Source: Crickella sp963642455
GTDB taxonomy: Bacteria; Bacillota; Clostridia; Peptostreptococcales; Anaerovoracaceae
Length of the DNA: 10,803 bases
Direction of reading: 5' to 3'
Assembly: GCA_963642455.1 (NCBI GenBank)
Contig: CAVIGM010000038.1
Span: forward strand, 1-10,803
Shown: positions 1 through 6,296 of the stretch, piece by piece
Layout: every line of letters begins with the position of its first letter
Numbering within the stretch: the first letter of the stretch is position 1
Made by a program: the position numbers and the translations under genes
Notes under the pieces: model-generated
The model's input: the letters and a program-made list of their open reading frames with translations, nothing else
Databases searched by the model: none
What the model was told of the DNA's origin: nothing

Positions 1-503
1 TCGTTGTTTCGATCCAGATTAACAGAAGAATCAATAAGATTGGCTTCGGTTAGCTTGCTGACAACTTCCTGAATCATAAGGGAATCCCCGTTAGCAGAAT
101 CATCCCCATAGTAGTCGATGCCATTGGATAGAGTTACAGGAGTTACAGTATTCGTAGAAGAATCGTACTGCGGAATAATATTCTCTACTTGCTGCTGCCC
201 GTAGGAAATATTGCTGATATAGCTACTGAGGGCCTTCGTCTTGCCTCCCTCACCTGTAAAATATTCCGCAATCTTAGGGTCGTCCATAAAGCAATATTTG
301 CCCATGCTTGAATCTTTAAGATGCGTATGCTCCGTGGTGTCTGCAAAATTCACAAAGACCACCAGGTTCGCAAGGGTCGAAGCTGATTGCTCGGCATTAG
401 CCTCTGCAAGATAGATAAACGAGCTACCTGAGAGAATCATTCCCGCAGTAATCGCCACCGCTACAGCTGATTTCATAAGCTTCAGAACATTTGTCTTTTT
501 CAT
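1..503 (-). CDS. Secreted M6-like metalloprotease, N-terminal part (runs off left edge)
   Basis: The minus strand is open from an ATG at 503 to the window edge, giving 167 residues without a stop. Residues 1-37 form a signal peptide: a basic start (MKKTNVLKLMK), a hydrophobic core, and an ANA site for signal peptidase I, so the product is exported. After it comes the strand LVVFVNFAD (47-55), then YISNISYGQQQVENIIPQY (95-113) and DYYGDD (130-135), ending with NLDRNN. This order (a hydrophobic strand ending in F-x-D, a Y-x-x-x-S-Y-G segment, then a D-rich stretch) is what the start of M6/immune-inhibitor-A-type peptidase domains looks like. The zinc site HExxH would lie beyond the window, so catalysis cannot be confirmed. 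No strong ribosome binding site precedes the ATG. The gene points away from the right-hand operon and may be functionally separate. The export signal is certain; the peptidase assignment is moderate. Confidence 0.68.
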   Translation of the reverse strand, partial: MKKTNVLKLMKSAVAVAITAGMILSGSSFIYLAEANAEQSASTLANLVVFVNFADTTEHTHLKDSSMGKYCFMDDPKIAEYFTGEGGKTKALSSYISNISYGQQQVENIIPQYDSSTNTVTPVTLSNGIDYYGDDSANGDSLMIQEVVSKLTEANLIDSSVNLDRNN

Positions 504-566
504 GTGACCATTTCTCATATTCGCAATTATCAATAACGTCTACTATTTCTTGTCTTTCTATTATTT

Positions 567-584
567 CTTGTTTCGCTTGTTTCG
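567..584. repeat. Tandem 9-base duplication CTTGTTTCG
   Basis: CTTGTTTCG occurs twice in immediate succession. A related TTTCTTGT also occurs at 546-553 and 564-571, 18 bases apart, so the whole 541-585 stretch is a run of TTTCTTG-like units. It lies upstream of the start of the leftward secreted-protein gene, within its likely promoter or leader, and could be a regulator site or simple slippage. Confidence 0.5.
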
Positions 585-768
585 CCAGATTCAACTGCAC
601 CCCACATCTTCTCTTGCAGGCCGCAGATATTCATCTTATAAATATAGGCATTTTACCACATCCGCTATCTTATTTCAACTTTAGCACTTCAGCTGTGATA
701 TTTTTCGCGCGGCGGCCGTGTTGTGGCGATTTATTCCGCCTCAATCGCTGTAATTCTACGCCCTCTTA

Positions 769-777
769 TGGTATAAT
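769..777 (+). promoter_or_regulatory. Extended -10 promoter of the operon
   Basis: TGGTATAAT is a perfect extended -10 element (TG-N-TATAAT; the hexamer is 772-777). The -35 region at the usual distance (about 748-754) is CTGTAAT, a weak match to TTGACA, which is typical when an extended -10 is present. Transcription would start near 784, leaving a leader of about 50 bases before the ATG at 837. No other comparable promoter was seen between the downstream genes, so it may drive the whole plus-strand cluster. Confidence 0.65.
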
Positions 778-836
778 ATTGTCTTAAAAATATGCCTAAT
801 TATACCCCCAGTACGGCTCTCGGAAGTGAAGTCTTT

Positions 837-1625
837 ATGAACAACAAGCAGATAATCGACTACAACAGAACATACAGAAGGATCAAGGCGGATAGGGACA
901 AGTACGCTGTCTATATTCTTGTGCTTGTTGTAATCGCGGTCCTTCTTATTTGGCTATTCATTGGGGATTTGACTGGGCTTGTGAGCAATTTCTGCAGGGA
1001 CGTTCTGCTCCGATTCAATCCGGGGCTGCAGGTGGGTATCAAGTCTGAGACTTACAAAATCCTCGGGACCATCAGCTACGTGAGCATCGGAACGACGCAC
1101 CCTTCCATGCGTCTGTGTCTCATCAACGCGGCCTGCGCGCTTGCGGTCATACTTTTCTGTGCCTACATGCCTTTCTGCAAGGGGCGGCCTTTTGCCATTT
1201 ACCTTATCATGACGGGCGCGATTCACCTGATTAACAGCCTCTGGTTCATATTCGGCGGCAATTATTTCCCATATTCAACGACTACCTATTCGCAGCTCTA
1301 CATGTTGCAAGAGGTCGGAATATGGATAATGTTCTGCATTATGACTATCTGCATTACGGGAATCGTGGGCAACAAAGGAATCGGCGCTAAGCTGCTGACC
1401 TTGCTTGCGGTTATGCTGTATTCGATTGTCTTTGGCGCAGTTAGATATGTTGTATTCATTTATCTGCTCTACGAATATTCGGTAATCTACATGGCTCTGT
1501 TCTACTTCATGGTCGGGCCGATGTTTGACTTCTTATATTTGGTAATGATCTATGCGTTCTTCGTCAACCACATGATCAGAATTTACGATTCGAGAGACGG
1601 AAAGGAGGAATGGAAATGGTCATAA
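837..1625 (+). CDS. Polytopic membrane protein, possibly distantly exosortase-like
   Basis: A 262-residue integral membrane protein. After a basic cytoplasmic start (to about residue 22) there are hydrophobic segments near 24-44, 93-113, 119-140, 158-177, 184-212 and 218-245, so six or seven passes. I chose the ATG at 837: it follows GGAAG (822-826) at normal spacing, whereas an in-frame ATG at 792 would sit only about 8 bases from the predicted transcription start with no ribosome binding site. The second half has an arrangement reminiscent of exosortase/archaeosortase proteins: Cys172 in ICITG, Arg203 in AVRYVVFIY, and VGPMFDF (226-232). However, no histidine occupies the expected catalytic position, so this is only a hint. 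It is the first gene of the operon and overlaps the glycosyltransferase gene by 10 bases, suggesting a joint membrane role. Function unknown. Confidence 0.8.
   Translation: MNNKQIIDYNRTYRRIKADRDKYAVYILVLVVIAVLLIWLFIGDLTGLVSNFCRDVLLRFNPGLQVGIKSETYKILGTISYVSIGTTHPSMRLCLINAACALAVILFCAYMPFCKGRPFAIYLIMTGAIHLINSLWFIFGGNYFPYSTTTYSQLYMLQEVGIWIMFCIMTICITGIVGNKGIGAKLLTLLAVMLYSIVFGAVRYVVFIYLLYEYSVIYMALFYFMVGPMFDFLYLVMIYAFFVNHMIRIYDSRDGKEEWKWS
1601..1608 (+). promoter_or_regulatory. Ribosome binding site that sets the glycosyltransferase start
   Basis: AAAGGAGG lies inside the end of the upstream gene. It is 1 base from the ATG at 1610, which is too close, and 7 bases from the in-frame ATG at 1616, which is optimal. 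The start is therefore taken as 1616. Confidence 0.8.
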
Positions 1626-2995
1626 TCGCCATTATGAAGGCTTATATTATCTTCGTGATTATCCTGATGCTGCTCTATACGGCAAGGCATTTCTACTTCA
1701 CCGTCGTGAGGCTGCTTGGGCGGCAGAGGATTTACTATAACGACATCGAGACGAGCAAACTCAAGAGCATTACGGTGCTGATTCCTATGCACAACGAGGA
1801 GAAGGTGCTCTCGAACGTCCTGGATTCTCTGCTTAAATGCGACTACAGCCGTGACAAGCTCGAGATTATCCCGATTAACGATAATTCCACGGACCGCACC
1901 AAGGAGATGCTCGATGAATATCACAGGCAATATGATTTCATCCGCCCTCTTCATCGAAATTGCAAGGAGAGGGGCAAGCCAGTCGGCCTAAATGACGCGA
2001 TGCAAATCGCTCGAGGCGAGATTATCATCGTCTTCGATGCGGACTACAGGCCTGCAAGGAACATGCTTAAGCAGATCGCGCTTGGTTTCGAGGACCCTCA
2101 GGTTGGCGCGGTTATGGGAAGGGTTATTCCATATAACACTAACAAAAACATGCTGACGCGGCTTATCAATTTGGAACGTTCAGGTGGCTATCAGGTGGAC
2201 CAGCAGGCACGTTACGACCTTCGCACGATTCCGCAATACGGCGGGACTGTCGGCGGCTTCCGCAAAGATTTTCTCCTTGAGACTGGCGGCTTCAATCCGA
2301 AGGTGCTGGCCGAGGACACCGAGCTCACGTACAGACTTTTCACGAATGGCTGGAGGGTTGTGTATGCGAATTCGGCTGAGTGCTACGAGGAGTCTCCGGA
2401 GAGCTGGAATGTGCGCGGAAGGCAGATTAGGCGCTGGTCGAGGGGCCACAACGAGGTGCTGTTCAGGTATCTTGTGCCTACGATAGTTAACCCATATATG
2501 ACCACCTTCCAGAAAATCGACGGCATTTTCCTACTATTTATCTATGCGGTGCCGGTTTTCCTGCTCCTTGGATGGGCTGTGTCGCTTGCGCTCTTCTTCC
2601 TTGGAGAGATGGAGATCTTCTCGGGCTGGTGGGTTATATTGTTCCTCGGGATTTACAATTCGCTTGGTAATTTCGCTCCGTTCTTCGAGATCGGAACTTC
2701 CCTTATAATAGACGGGCTTCCTGGCGAGGCGCTGCTGCTGCCGCTTATGATGTTCAATTTCTTCTTCTATATGTGGAACATAACGCTTGGCTTCTTCGAT
2801 GCGGTGCTCGATGTCATTACGGGCCGAGGGGTTAAATGGGACAAAACCGTGCGTTTTGCCGTGAGCGAGGATGTGGCCGGCGAGCCGGATGCGGCTGGAA
2901 AAGTGTCGGGCATGCCGAACGCGGGCGGCGCGTCGAGCGCGAGAAACGGCTCGGGCATGACGAGAGCGGCTGGCAAGAAGGAGGCGAGAAGATGA
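1616..2995 (+). CDS. Processive family-2 glycosyltransferase (polysaccharide synthase)
   Basis: A 459-residue membrane glycosyltransferase of the cellulose/PNAG/hyaluronan synthase type, expected to transfer sugars from a UDP-sugar to a growing beta-linked chain and move the chain through the membrane. A hydrophobic segment spans residues 3-22. The GT-A domain follows, with VLIPMHNEE (54-62), the UDP-binding INDNST (87-92), the metal-binding DAD (141-143), the catalytic-base motif AED (232-234) and QIRRW (270-274), the acceptor-site Q-x-x-R-W signature of processive enzymes. C-terminal membrane segments lie near 303-330, 337-357 and 371-400, followed by the GRGVKWDKTVR motif (403-413) common in this family. 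The last 40 residues are a Gly/Ala/Ser-rich tail that looks dispensable. It shares 10 bases with the gene before and an ATGA overlap with the bactofilin-like gene after, implying coupled translation. The sugar used is not certain; the epimerase downstream hints at an N-acetylhexosamine. Confidence 0.93.
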   Translation: MVIIAIMKAYIIFVIILMLLYTARHFYFTVVRLLGRQRIYYNDIETSKLKSITVLIPMHNEEKVLSNVLDSLLKCDYSRDKLEIIPINDNSTDRTKEMLDEYHRQYDFIRPLHRNCKERGKPVGLNDAMQIARGEIIIVFDADYRPARNMLKQIALGFEDPQVGAVMGRVIPYNTNKNMLTRLINLERSGGYQVDQQARYDLRTIPQYGGTVGGFRKDFLLETGGFNPKVLAEDTELTYRLFTNGWRVVYANSAECYEESPESWNVRGRQIRRWSRGHNEVLFRYLVPTIVNPYMTTFQKIDGIFLLFIYAVPVFLLLGWAVSLALFFLGEMEIFSGWWVILFLGIYNSLGNFAPFFEIGTSLIIDGLPGEALLLPLMMFNFFFYMWNITLGFFDAVLDVITGRGVKWDKTVRFAVSEDVAGEPDAAGKVSGMPNAGGASSARNGSGMTRAAGKKEARR

Positions 2996-4143
2996 AACTT
3001 GGGATAATAGTTTTTATTGCGATTTTCGTAATGATGCTCGCGCTTCCTGTTGTTGTTGCTGGCCTTTACTACAGGCACAAGGGCCCGATTCTGAATATCA
3101 GGCAGGACTACACAAGGGATGTAAGGTATTTCGGGCACAGCTTCGCCGCTCTGATGGCGGAGGCTCTTCCTAACATGAAGGGCGATACCATCTTCCTGTC
3201 GAAGCCGGAGAAGGTGCTTGAGATTAAGGCGGGCCAGACTATTCAGAGCGCCTTAGCTGCCAAGGCCAGCACCGGCGACGCAGCTGCTGGAGCCATGAAC
3301 GGTGCAGGCGCAGGCGCGGGTGCTATGAACGGCAGCGGCGCGGATGTCGCAGCTGCCTCGAGCGCTGGCGAGATTGACGAGCTTGTCGTTGCGCGGGAGG
3401 CCTCCTTGTTTCTCGACCGTGACGGCCTTGTCTTCAACAACGAGATTTACAGCGAGAAGGACGTGATTTTACTTGGCGAGGAGACGGTAGCACGAGCTAT
3501 CTACAGCAAGGAACGAATCCTTCTTGGTGATTACACTAAGATTCTAAGATGGGCGGACGCGGAGAAAACCATCGTAACATACCATGACTGCGACCTCGGG
3601 CGTAGCGTCACTGCGGGCGAGCAGCTGCTCATCGGTGGCGGCAACATTTTCCATAGACTCTATGCGCCTAAGATTCGTCTTGGGCAGGATGTGGACTCGC
3701 CTGACCTCTATCTTGAGACAAGGGATCCGCGGATTTTCAGGTTGCCTGTCTTAAATGATGTTGAATTCAATCGCCGCTATATCGCCGACGACATGATAAG
3801 CGAGAACGGAACGGTGCCTCACACTATTATTTCGAAGGGCAATGTTAAGGTAATTGAGAATATCATCCTGCAAGGAGATATTCACAGCGACAAATCCGTC
3901 AGAATCATGGAAAACTCCGTTGTTCTCGGCAATATTTTCGCGGAGAAAGAGGTTCTTATCGAGAGGAACGCGACTGTGCTTGGGGATATTTTCACTCAGG
4001 GCAGCATCGTCCTCGAGGAAGGGGCGGCGGTAGGTCAGCCGAATAAGACGAGTTCTGTGATTGCGAGGGAGAAGATAACGTTCTACGGGAACAATTACGT
4101 GTTCGGCTTCGTTTCAAGCGAGGCTGGCGGGAAAGTGCTGTAA
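2992..4143 (+). CDS. Membrane-anchored bactofilin-like beta-helix protein
   Basis: A 383-residue protein with one N-terminal membrane anchor (about residues 4-25) followed by basic residues, so the orientation of the rest is not certain. After a short domain (35-90) comes an Ala/Gly-rich linker (about 91-126), then strand-rich sequence. Residues 280-350 contain short repeated turns of the pattern V-x-x-x-x-x-I-x-G-D/N-I (for example IENIILQGDI, ENSVVLGNIF, ERNATVLGDIF), as in the right-handed beta-helix of bactofilins, which polymerise without nucleotide and place wall or envelope enzymes. The start at 2992 overlaps the synthase stop (ATGA) and has GGAGG at 2980-2984, 7 bases upstream; the longer frame from 2836 merely overlaps the synthase. 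Gene order suggests a scaffold for the synthase. Unlike classic bactofilins (about 120-200 residues, mostly without a clear membrane segment), this one is long and anchored. Confidence 0.78.
   Translation: MKLGIIVFIAIFVMMLALPVVVAGLYYRHKGPILNIRQDYTRDVRYFGHSFAALMAEALPNMKGDTIFLSKPEKVLEIKAGQTIQSALAAKASTGDAAAGAMNGAGAGAGAMNGSGADVAAASSAGEIDELVVAREASLFLDRDGLVFNNEIYSEKDVILLGEETVARAIYSKERILLGDYTKILRWADAEKTIVTYHDCDLGRSVTAGEQLLIGGGNIFHRLYAPKIRLGQDVDSPDLYLETRDPRIFRLPVLNDVEFNRRYIADDMISENGTVPHTIISKGNVKVIENIILQGDIHSDKSVRIMENSVVLGNIFAEKEVLIERNATVLGDIFTQGSIVLEEGAAVGQPNKTSSVIAREKITFYGNNYVFGFVSSEAGGKVL
3292..3341 (+). repeat. Repeated Ala/Gly linker coding units
   Basis: Two imperfect 20-base copies 30 bases apart (3292-3311 and 3322-3341) encode AMNGAGAGAG and AMNGSGADVA inside the linker of the bactofilin-like protein. 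This looks like in-frame duplication of a flexible spacer. Confidence 0.55.
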
Positions 4144-4170
4144 ATAGAAGAGGAGCGAGTTCGAGAATCA

Positions 4171-4220
4171 AATTCGACAAAAGTCGACATAAATCGACAT
4201 AAATCGACGAAATTCGACAG
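4171..4220. repeat. Five 10-base direct repeats, consensus AAATCGACAT
   Basis: Five consecutive 10-base units, AATTCGACAA, AAGTCGACAT, AAATCGACAT, AAATCGACGA and AATTCGACAG, fill half of the 100-base gap between the bactofilin-like and LRR genes. All five keep TCGAC in register, giving a period of one DNA helical turn. No stem-loop followed by a T-run is present, so it does not look like a terminator. It may be an array of protein binding sites or a slippage product. Confidence 0.75.
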
Positions 4221-4243
4221 CAGCGAAATTAGGGGAATCGGAA

Positions 4244-4915
4244 ATGAATAACGAGAGCAACAACATAATATTCGAGGCGTCGCTTTTCCCTGCGGATACC
4301 ACCTATGCGGAGGAGCTGACTTTTCGCGACCTCGAGGAATATCTGAATATAGACAGTCAGGGTTTCCGAAGCGACCAGTATATTAAGAAGGCTGTGATTC
4401 CAAGCGGTGCTACGATGATTCCGGCGAGCCAGTTCTTCGGCTGCAGCAAGCTTGAGGAGGTATCGCTGCCTTCGAGCATCAGGTCTATCGGCGAATATGC
4501 TTTTGCGGACTGCAAATTATTAAAGGTCAAAGAGGACATTGCGACTCTGCCACTGACGCGCATCGAGAGCGAGGCTTTCTCTAAATGCGAGGCGCTGCAG
4601 CTTGACGTTCTACCTAACACCCTCGTGGAAATAGGAAGCGCGGCTTTTGAAGGCTGCCTGTCGATAGAGGCGATTAAGTTCGGCAAAAGTTCTTCATTAA
4701 AGAGGATAGGCGACCATGCTTTCGCGGGCTGTCGGAATCTCAGGGAGGTATTCCTGCCTGACAGCCTTGAATATGTGGGGATATGCGTATTCGACGGATG
4801 CACTTCGCTGCGTAATATCTATGCTCCCGAGAGCATTAGGGGCCTTGCGGGCATCAACGAAATAAGGAGATATTGCCCTGCGGCCAAGATCCATTTCCAC
4901 AGACCGCTAATTTAA
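4244..4915 (+). CDS. LRR_5 (BspA-type) leucine-rich repeat protein, cytoplasmic
   Basis: A 223-residue protein made mostly of leucine-rich repeats of the LRR_5/BspA type. Units of about 23 residues with the pattern I-x-x-x-A-F-x-x-C-x-x-L-x-x-x-x-L-P are visible at IGEYAFADC (82-90), IESEAFSKC (107-115), IGSAAFEGC (130-138), IGDHAFAGC (155-163) and VGICVFDGC (178-186). Residues 50-73 form a degenerate first unit. There is no signal peptide, membrane segment or wall anchor, so it should stay in the cytoplasm, unlike the secreted BspA-type adhesins. Such repeats bind proteins, so a role as an adaptor in the locus is possible. The ATG follows AGGGG (4231-4235) with 8 bases of spacing. The 12 bases at its start recur at the next gene. 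Function unknown beyond the fold. Confidence 0.85.
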   Translation: MNNESNNIIFEASLFPADTTYAEELTFRDLEEYLNIDSQGFRSDQYIKKAVIPSGATMIPASQFFGCSKLEEVSLPSSIRSIGEYAFADCKLLKVKEDIATLPLTRIESEAFSKCEALQLDVLPNTLVEIGSAAFEGCLSIEAIKFGKSSSLKRIGDHAFAGCRNLREVFLPDSLEYVGICVFDGCTSLRNIYAPESIRGLAGINEIRRYCPAAKIHFHRPLI

Positions 4916-5054
4916 GCAGGTTCGCAAGGGTTCGATGCGTAATTAAGAAAATGCCGCAAGAATCCGAAACGAGATCGACGGAATTGAACAAGAACCCGAG
5001 ACGGAATCAATGGAATTAAGGAATTGAATAAGAATTCGAAGAAGGAATCGGAAA
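4916..5054. other. Intergenic spacer rich in GGAAT motifs
   Basis: A 139-base spacer before the DHHW/AlgX-like gene. GGAAT occurs at 4980, 5003, 5012, 5020 and 5044. GAATTGAACAAGAA (4981-4994) recurs as GAATTGAATAAGAA (5021-5034) with a single mismatch. Its last 11 bases, and the T of the start codon, repeat the leader of the LRR gene (GGAATCGGAAAT at 4234-4245 and 5044-5055). No promoter, terminator hairpin or small gene is convincing here. Confidence 0.6.
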
Positions 5055-6296
5055 TTGAAACCAAATAGCAAATACGATGACAAATTTCAATATAAATATT
5101 TAACGGTGGCTTGCCTCGTTCTTCTTGTGCTGGGAATCGTTCTTGCCCTCGCGCAGAACGGCCTCGAGAAGCTGCTCAATTCGAGTGGTGAGGATGCCTA
5201 CCAATCTGAGAGAAGGGACCTCTATAACGAATACGGCTTGACGGACAACAAGTCTCTTTCGACGGCGAAGTTGCTTGAGACGGATAGTCTTGTGGTCTAC
5301 CGCGACCGCCTTTTCAAGATAAATCAGACGGATAAGTCGAACGCTACGTATGCGGCGAATATCGCAAAGGCTCTTACTAAGCAAACCGGCGCGGACCTTC
5401 TGATTATGCCTGTTCCGCAAAGAGGCATCTTCGAGGACGGCTACGAGAGCGAGAAGGACCAATACAGCGACTATATCGCAGCTCTTGAGAAGGCTCTGGG
5501 CGCTCAGAGCACGACTGTATTGAATCCTCTGTCGGCGCTTCAGAAGCACTCGAATGAATATATTTTTTATAGGACCGAGAGCTGCTGGACNNNNNNNNNN
5601 NNNNNNNNNNNNNNNNNNNNNNNNNNNNNNNNNNNNNNNNNNNNNNNNNNNNNNNNNNNNNNNNNNNNNNNNNNNNNNNNNNNNNNNNNNNNNNNNNNNN
5701 NNNNNNNNNNNNNNNNNNNNNNNNNNNNNNNNNNNNNNNNNNNNNNNNNNNNNNNNNNNNNNNNNNNNNNNNNNNNNNNNNNNNNNNNNNNNNNNNNNNN
5801 NNNNNNNNNNNNNNNNNNNNNNNNNNNNNNNNNNNNNNNNNNNNNNNNNNNNNNNNNNNNNNNNNNNNNNNNNNNNNNNNNNNNNNNNNNNNNNNNNNNN
5901 NNNNNNNNNNNNNNNNNNNNNNNNNNNNNNNNNNNNNNNNNNNNNNNNNNNNNNNNNNNNNNNNNNNNNNNNNNNNNNNNNNNNNNNNNNNNNNNNNNNN
6001 NNNNNNNNNNNNNNNNNNNNNNNNNNNNNNNNNNNNNNNNNNNNNNNNNNNNNNNNNNNNNNNNNNNNNNNNNNNNNNNNNNNNNNNNNNNNNNNNNNNN
6101 NNNNNNNNNNNNNNNNNNNNNNNNNNNNNNNNNNNNNNNNNNNNNNNNNNCTCAAATGGGCAACAAGTCCTATATGAGAGCGCTTAACTCGCTTGTTTCG
6201 AGCAGCGATAAGAGCGACAAGAGTAGCGACAAGAGCAGCGATACGAGTGATACGAGCGACAACAAGAAGACTAACGAGGAAGGAGATGCTGAATAA
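5055..6296 (+). CDS. DHHW/AlgX-like (SGNH-fold) membrane-anchored protein, interrupted by N gap
   Basis: A TTG start at 5055 follows AAGGA (5042-5046 region) at normal spacing; no in-frame ATG precedes the conserved part. Visible residues 1-178 comprise a membrane anchor (about 15-33) and an extracytoplasmic domain with LVVYRDRLFKINQTD, a long helix, DLLIMPVPQRG (114-123) and EYIFYRTESCWT. This layout matches DHHW and AlgX/AlgJ-like proteins, whose SGNH hydrolase-type domain O-acetylates exported polysaccharides. In those, the motif read as Y-x-x-T-D-x-H-W carries catalytic Asp and His; here it is ESCW (175-178), so both are changed. Residues of about 180-365 are hidden by N. The C-terminal part, after the gap and in the same frame, ends in a Ser/Asp/Lys-rich repeat tail. 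The true length depends on the gap size. The stop shares one base with the next ATG (TAATG). Confidence 0.72.
   Translation: MKPNSKYDDKFQYKYLTVACLVLLVLGIVLALAQNGLEKLLNSSGEDAYQSERRDLYNEYGLTDNKSLSTAKLLETDSLVVYRDRLFKINQTDKSNATYAANIAKALTKQTGADLLIMPVPQRGIFEDGYESEKDQYSDYIAALEKALGAQSTTVLNPLSALQKHSNEYIFYRTESCWXXXXXXXXXXXXXXXXXXXXXXXXXXXXXXXXXXXXXXXXXXXXXXXXXXXXXXXXXXXXXXXXXXXXXXXXXXXXXXXXXXXXXXXXXXXXXXXXXXXXXXXXXXXXXXXXXXXXXXXXXXXXXXXXXXXXXXXXXXXXXXXXXXXXXXXXXXXXXXXXXXXXXXXXXXXXXXXXXXXXXXXXXXXXQMGNKSYMRALNSLVSSSDKSDKSSDKSSDTSDTSDNKKTNEEGDAE
5591..6150. other. Assembly gap (560 N)
   Basis: The bases are unknown. The reading frame on each side is open and consistent with one gene spanning it at the stated gap length, but the length may be an estimate. 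The SGNH catalytic serine and any GxxN-type motif of the interrupted protein would fall here. Confidence 0.99.
6202..6260 (+). repeat. Ser-Asp-Lys/Thr low-complexity repeat
   Basis: Units related to AGCGACAAGAG and AGCGATACGAG repeat here and encode the tail SSDKSDKSSDKSSDTSDTSD of the DHHW/AlgX-like protein. SD-type repeats are usually flexible extracellular linkers, but no sorting signal or membrane segment follows. Confidence 0.65.

Larger units (their letters stand above)
504..836. other. Divergent intergenic region
   Basis: This 333-base stretch separates the minus-strand secreted protein from the plus-strand operon. It is AT-rich and pyrimidine-rich on the plus strand. It holds one convincing promoter facing right (see 769-777), a tandem 9-base duplication, and a weak leftward candidate: GATAAT on the minus strand (plus 526-531) with AAGACA 19 bases upstream (plus 551-556). 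An open frame at 491-787 overlaps the start of the leftward gene, has no ribosome binding site and resembles no protein family, so I do not count it as a gene. Confidence 0.7.

Noticed and set aside
491..787. Open frame of 98 codons in the left intergenic region
   Set aside because: It overlaps the start of the leftward secreted-protein gene, covers its own would-be promoter, lacks a ribosome binding site and shows no protein-like family pattern.
792..836. Upstream in-frame ATG as the start of the first operon gene
   Set aside because: It is only about 8 bases from the predicted transcription start and has no ribosome binding site; the ATG at 837 has one and begins a normal basic N-terminus.
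2836..2991. N-terminal extension of the bactofilin-like protein
   Set aside because: It lies wholly inside the synthase coding region in another frame, is Arg/Gly-rich and would hide the membrane anchor that begins at the well-supported start at 2992.
4171..4220. CRISPR array
   Set aside because: The units are 10 bases in direct succession with no unique spacers, far from the 24-40 base repeat and 25-45 base spacer pattern.
4171..4220. Rho-independent terminator
   Set aside because: GTCGAC and TCGA are self-complementary, but there is no long GC-rich stem and no run of T after it.
4144..4251. Open continuation of 35 codons after the TAA of the bactofilin-like gene, as possible stop readthrough
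   Set aside because: The frame crosses the TCGAC repeat array and the LRR gene's ribosome binding site, gives a charged nondescript peptide, and nothing at the stop suggests readthrough. An open run of this length can arise by chance.
5100..6155. Minus-strand frame opposite the AlgX-like gene
   Set aside because: Its length is produced by the N gap, and the plus strand has a better start, membrane anchor and family motifs.
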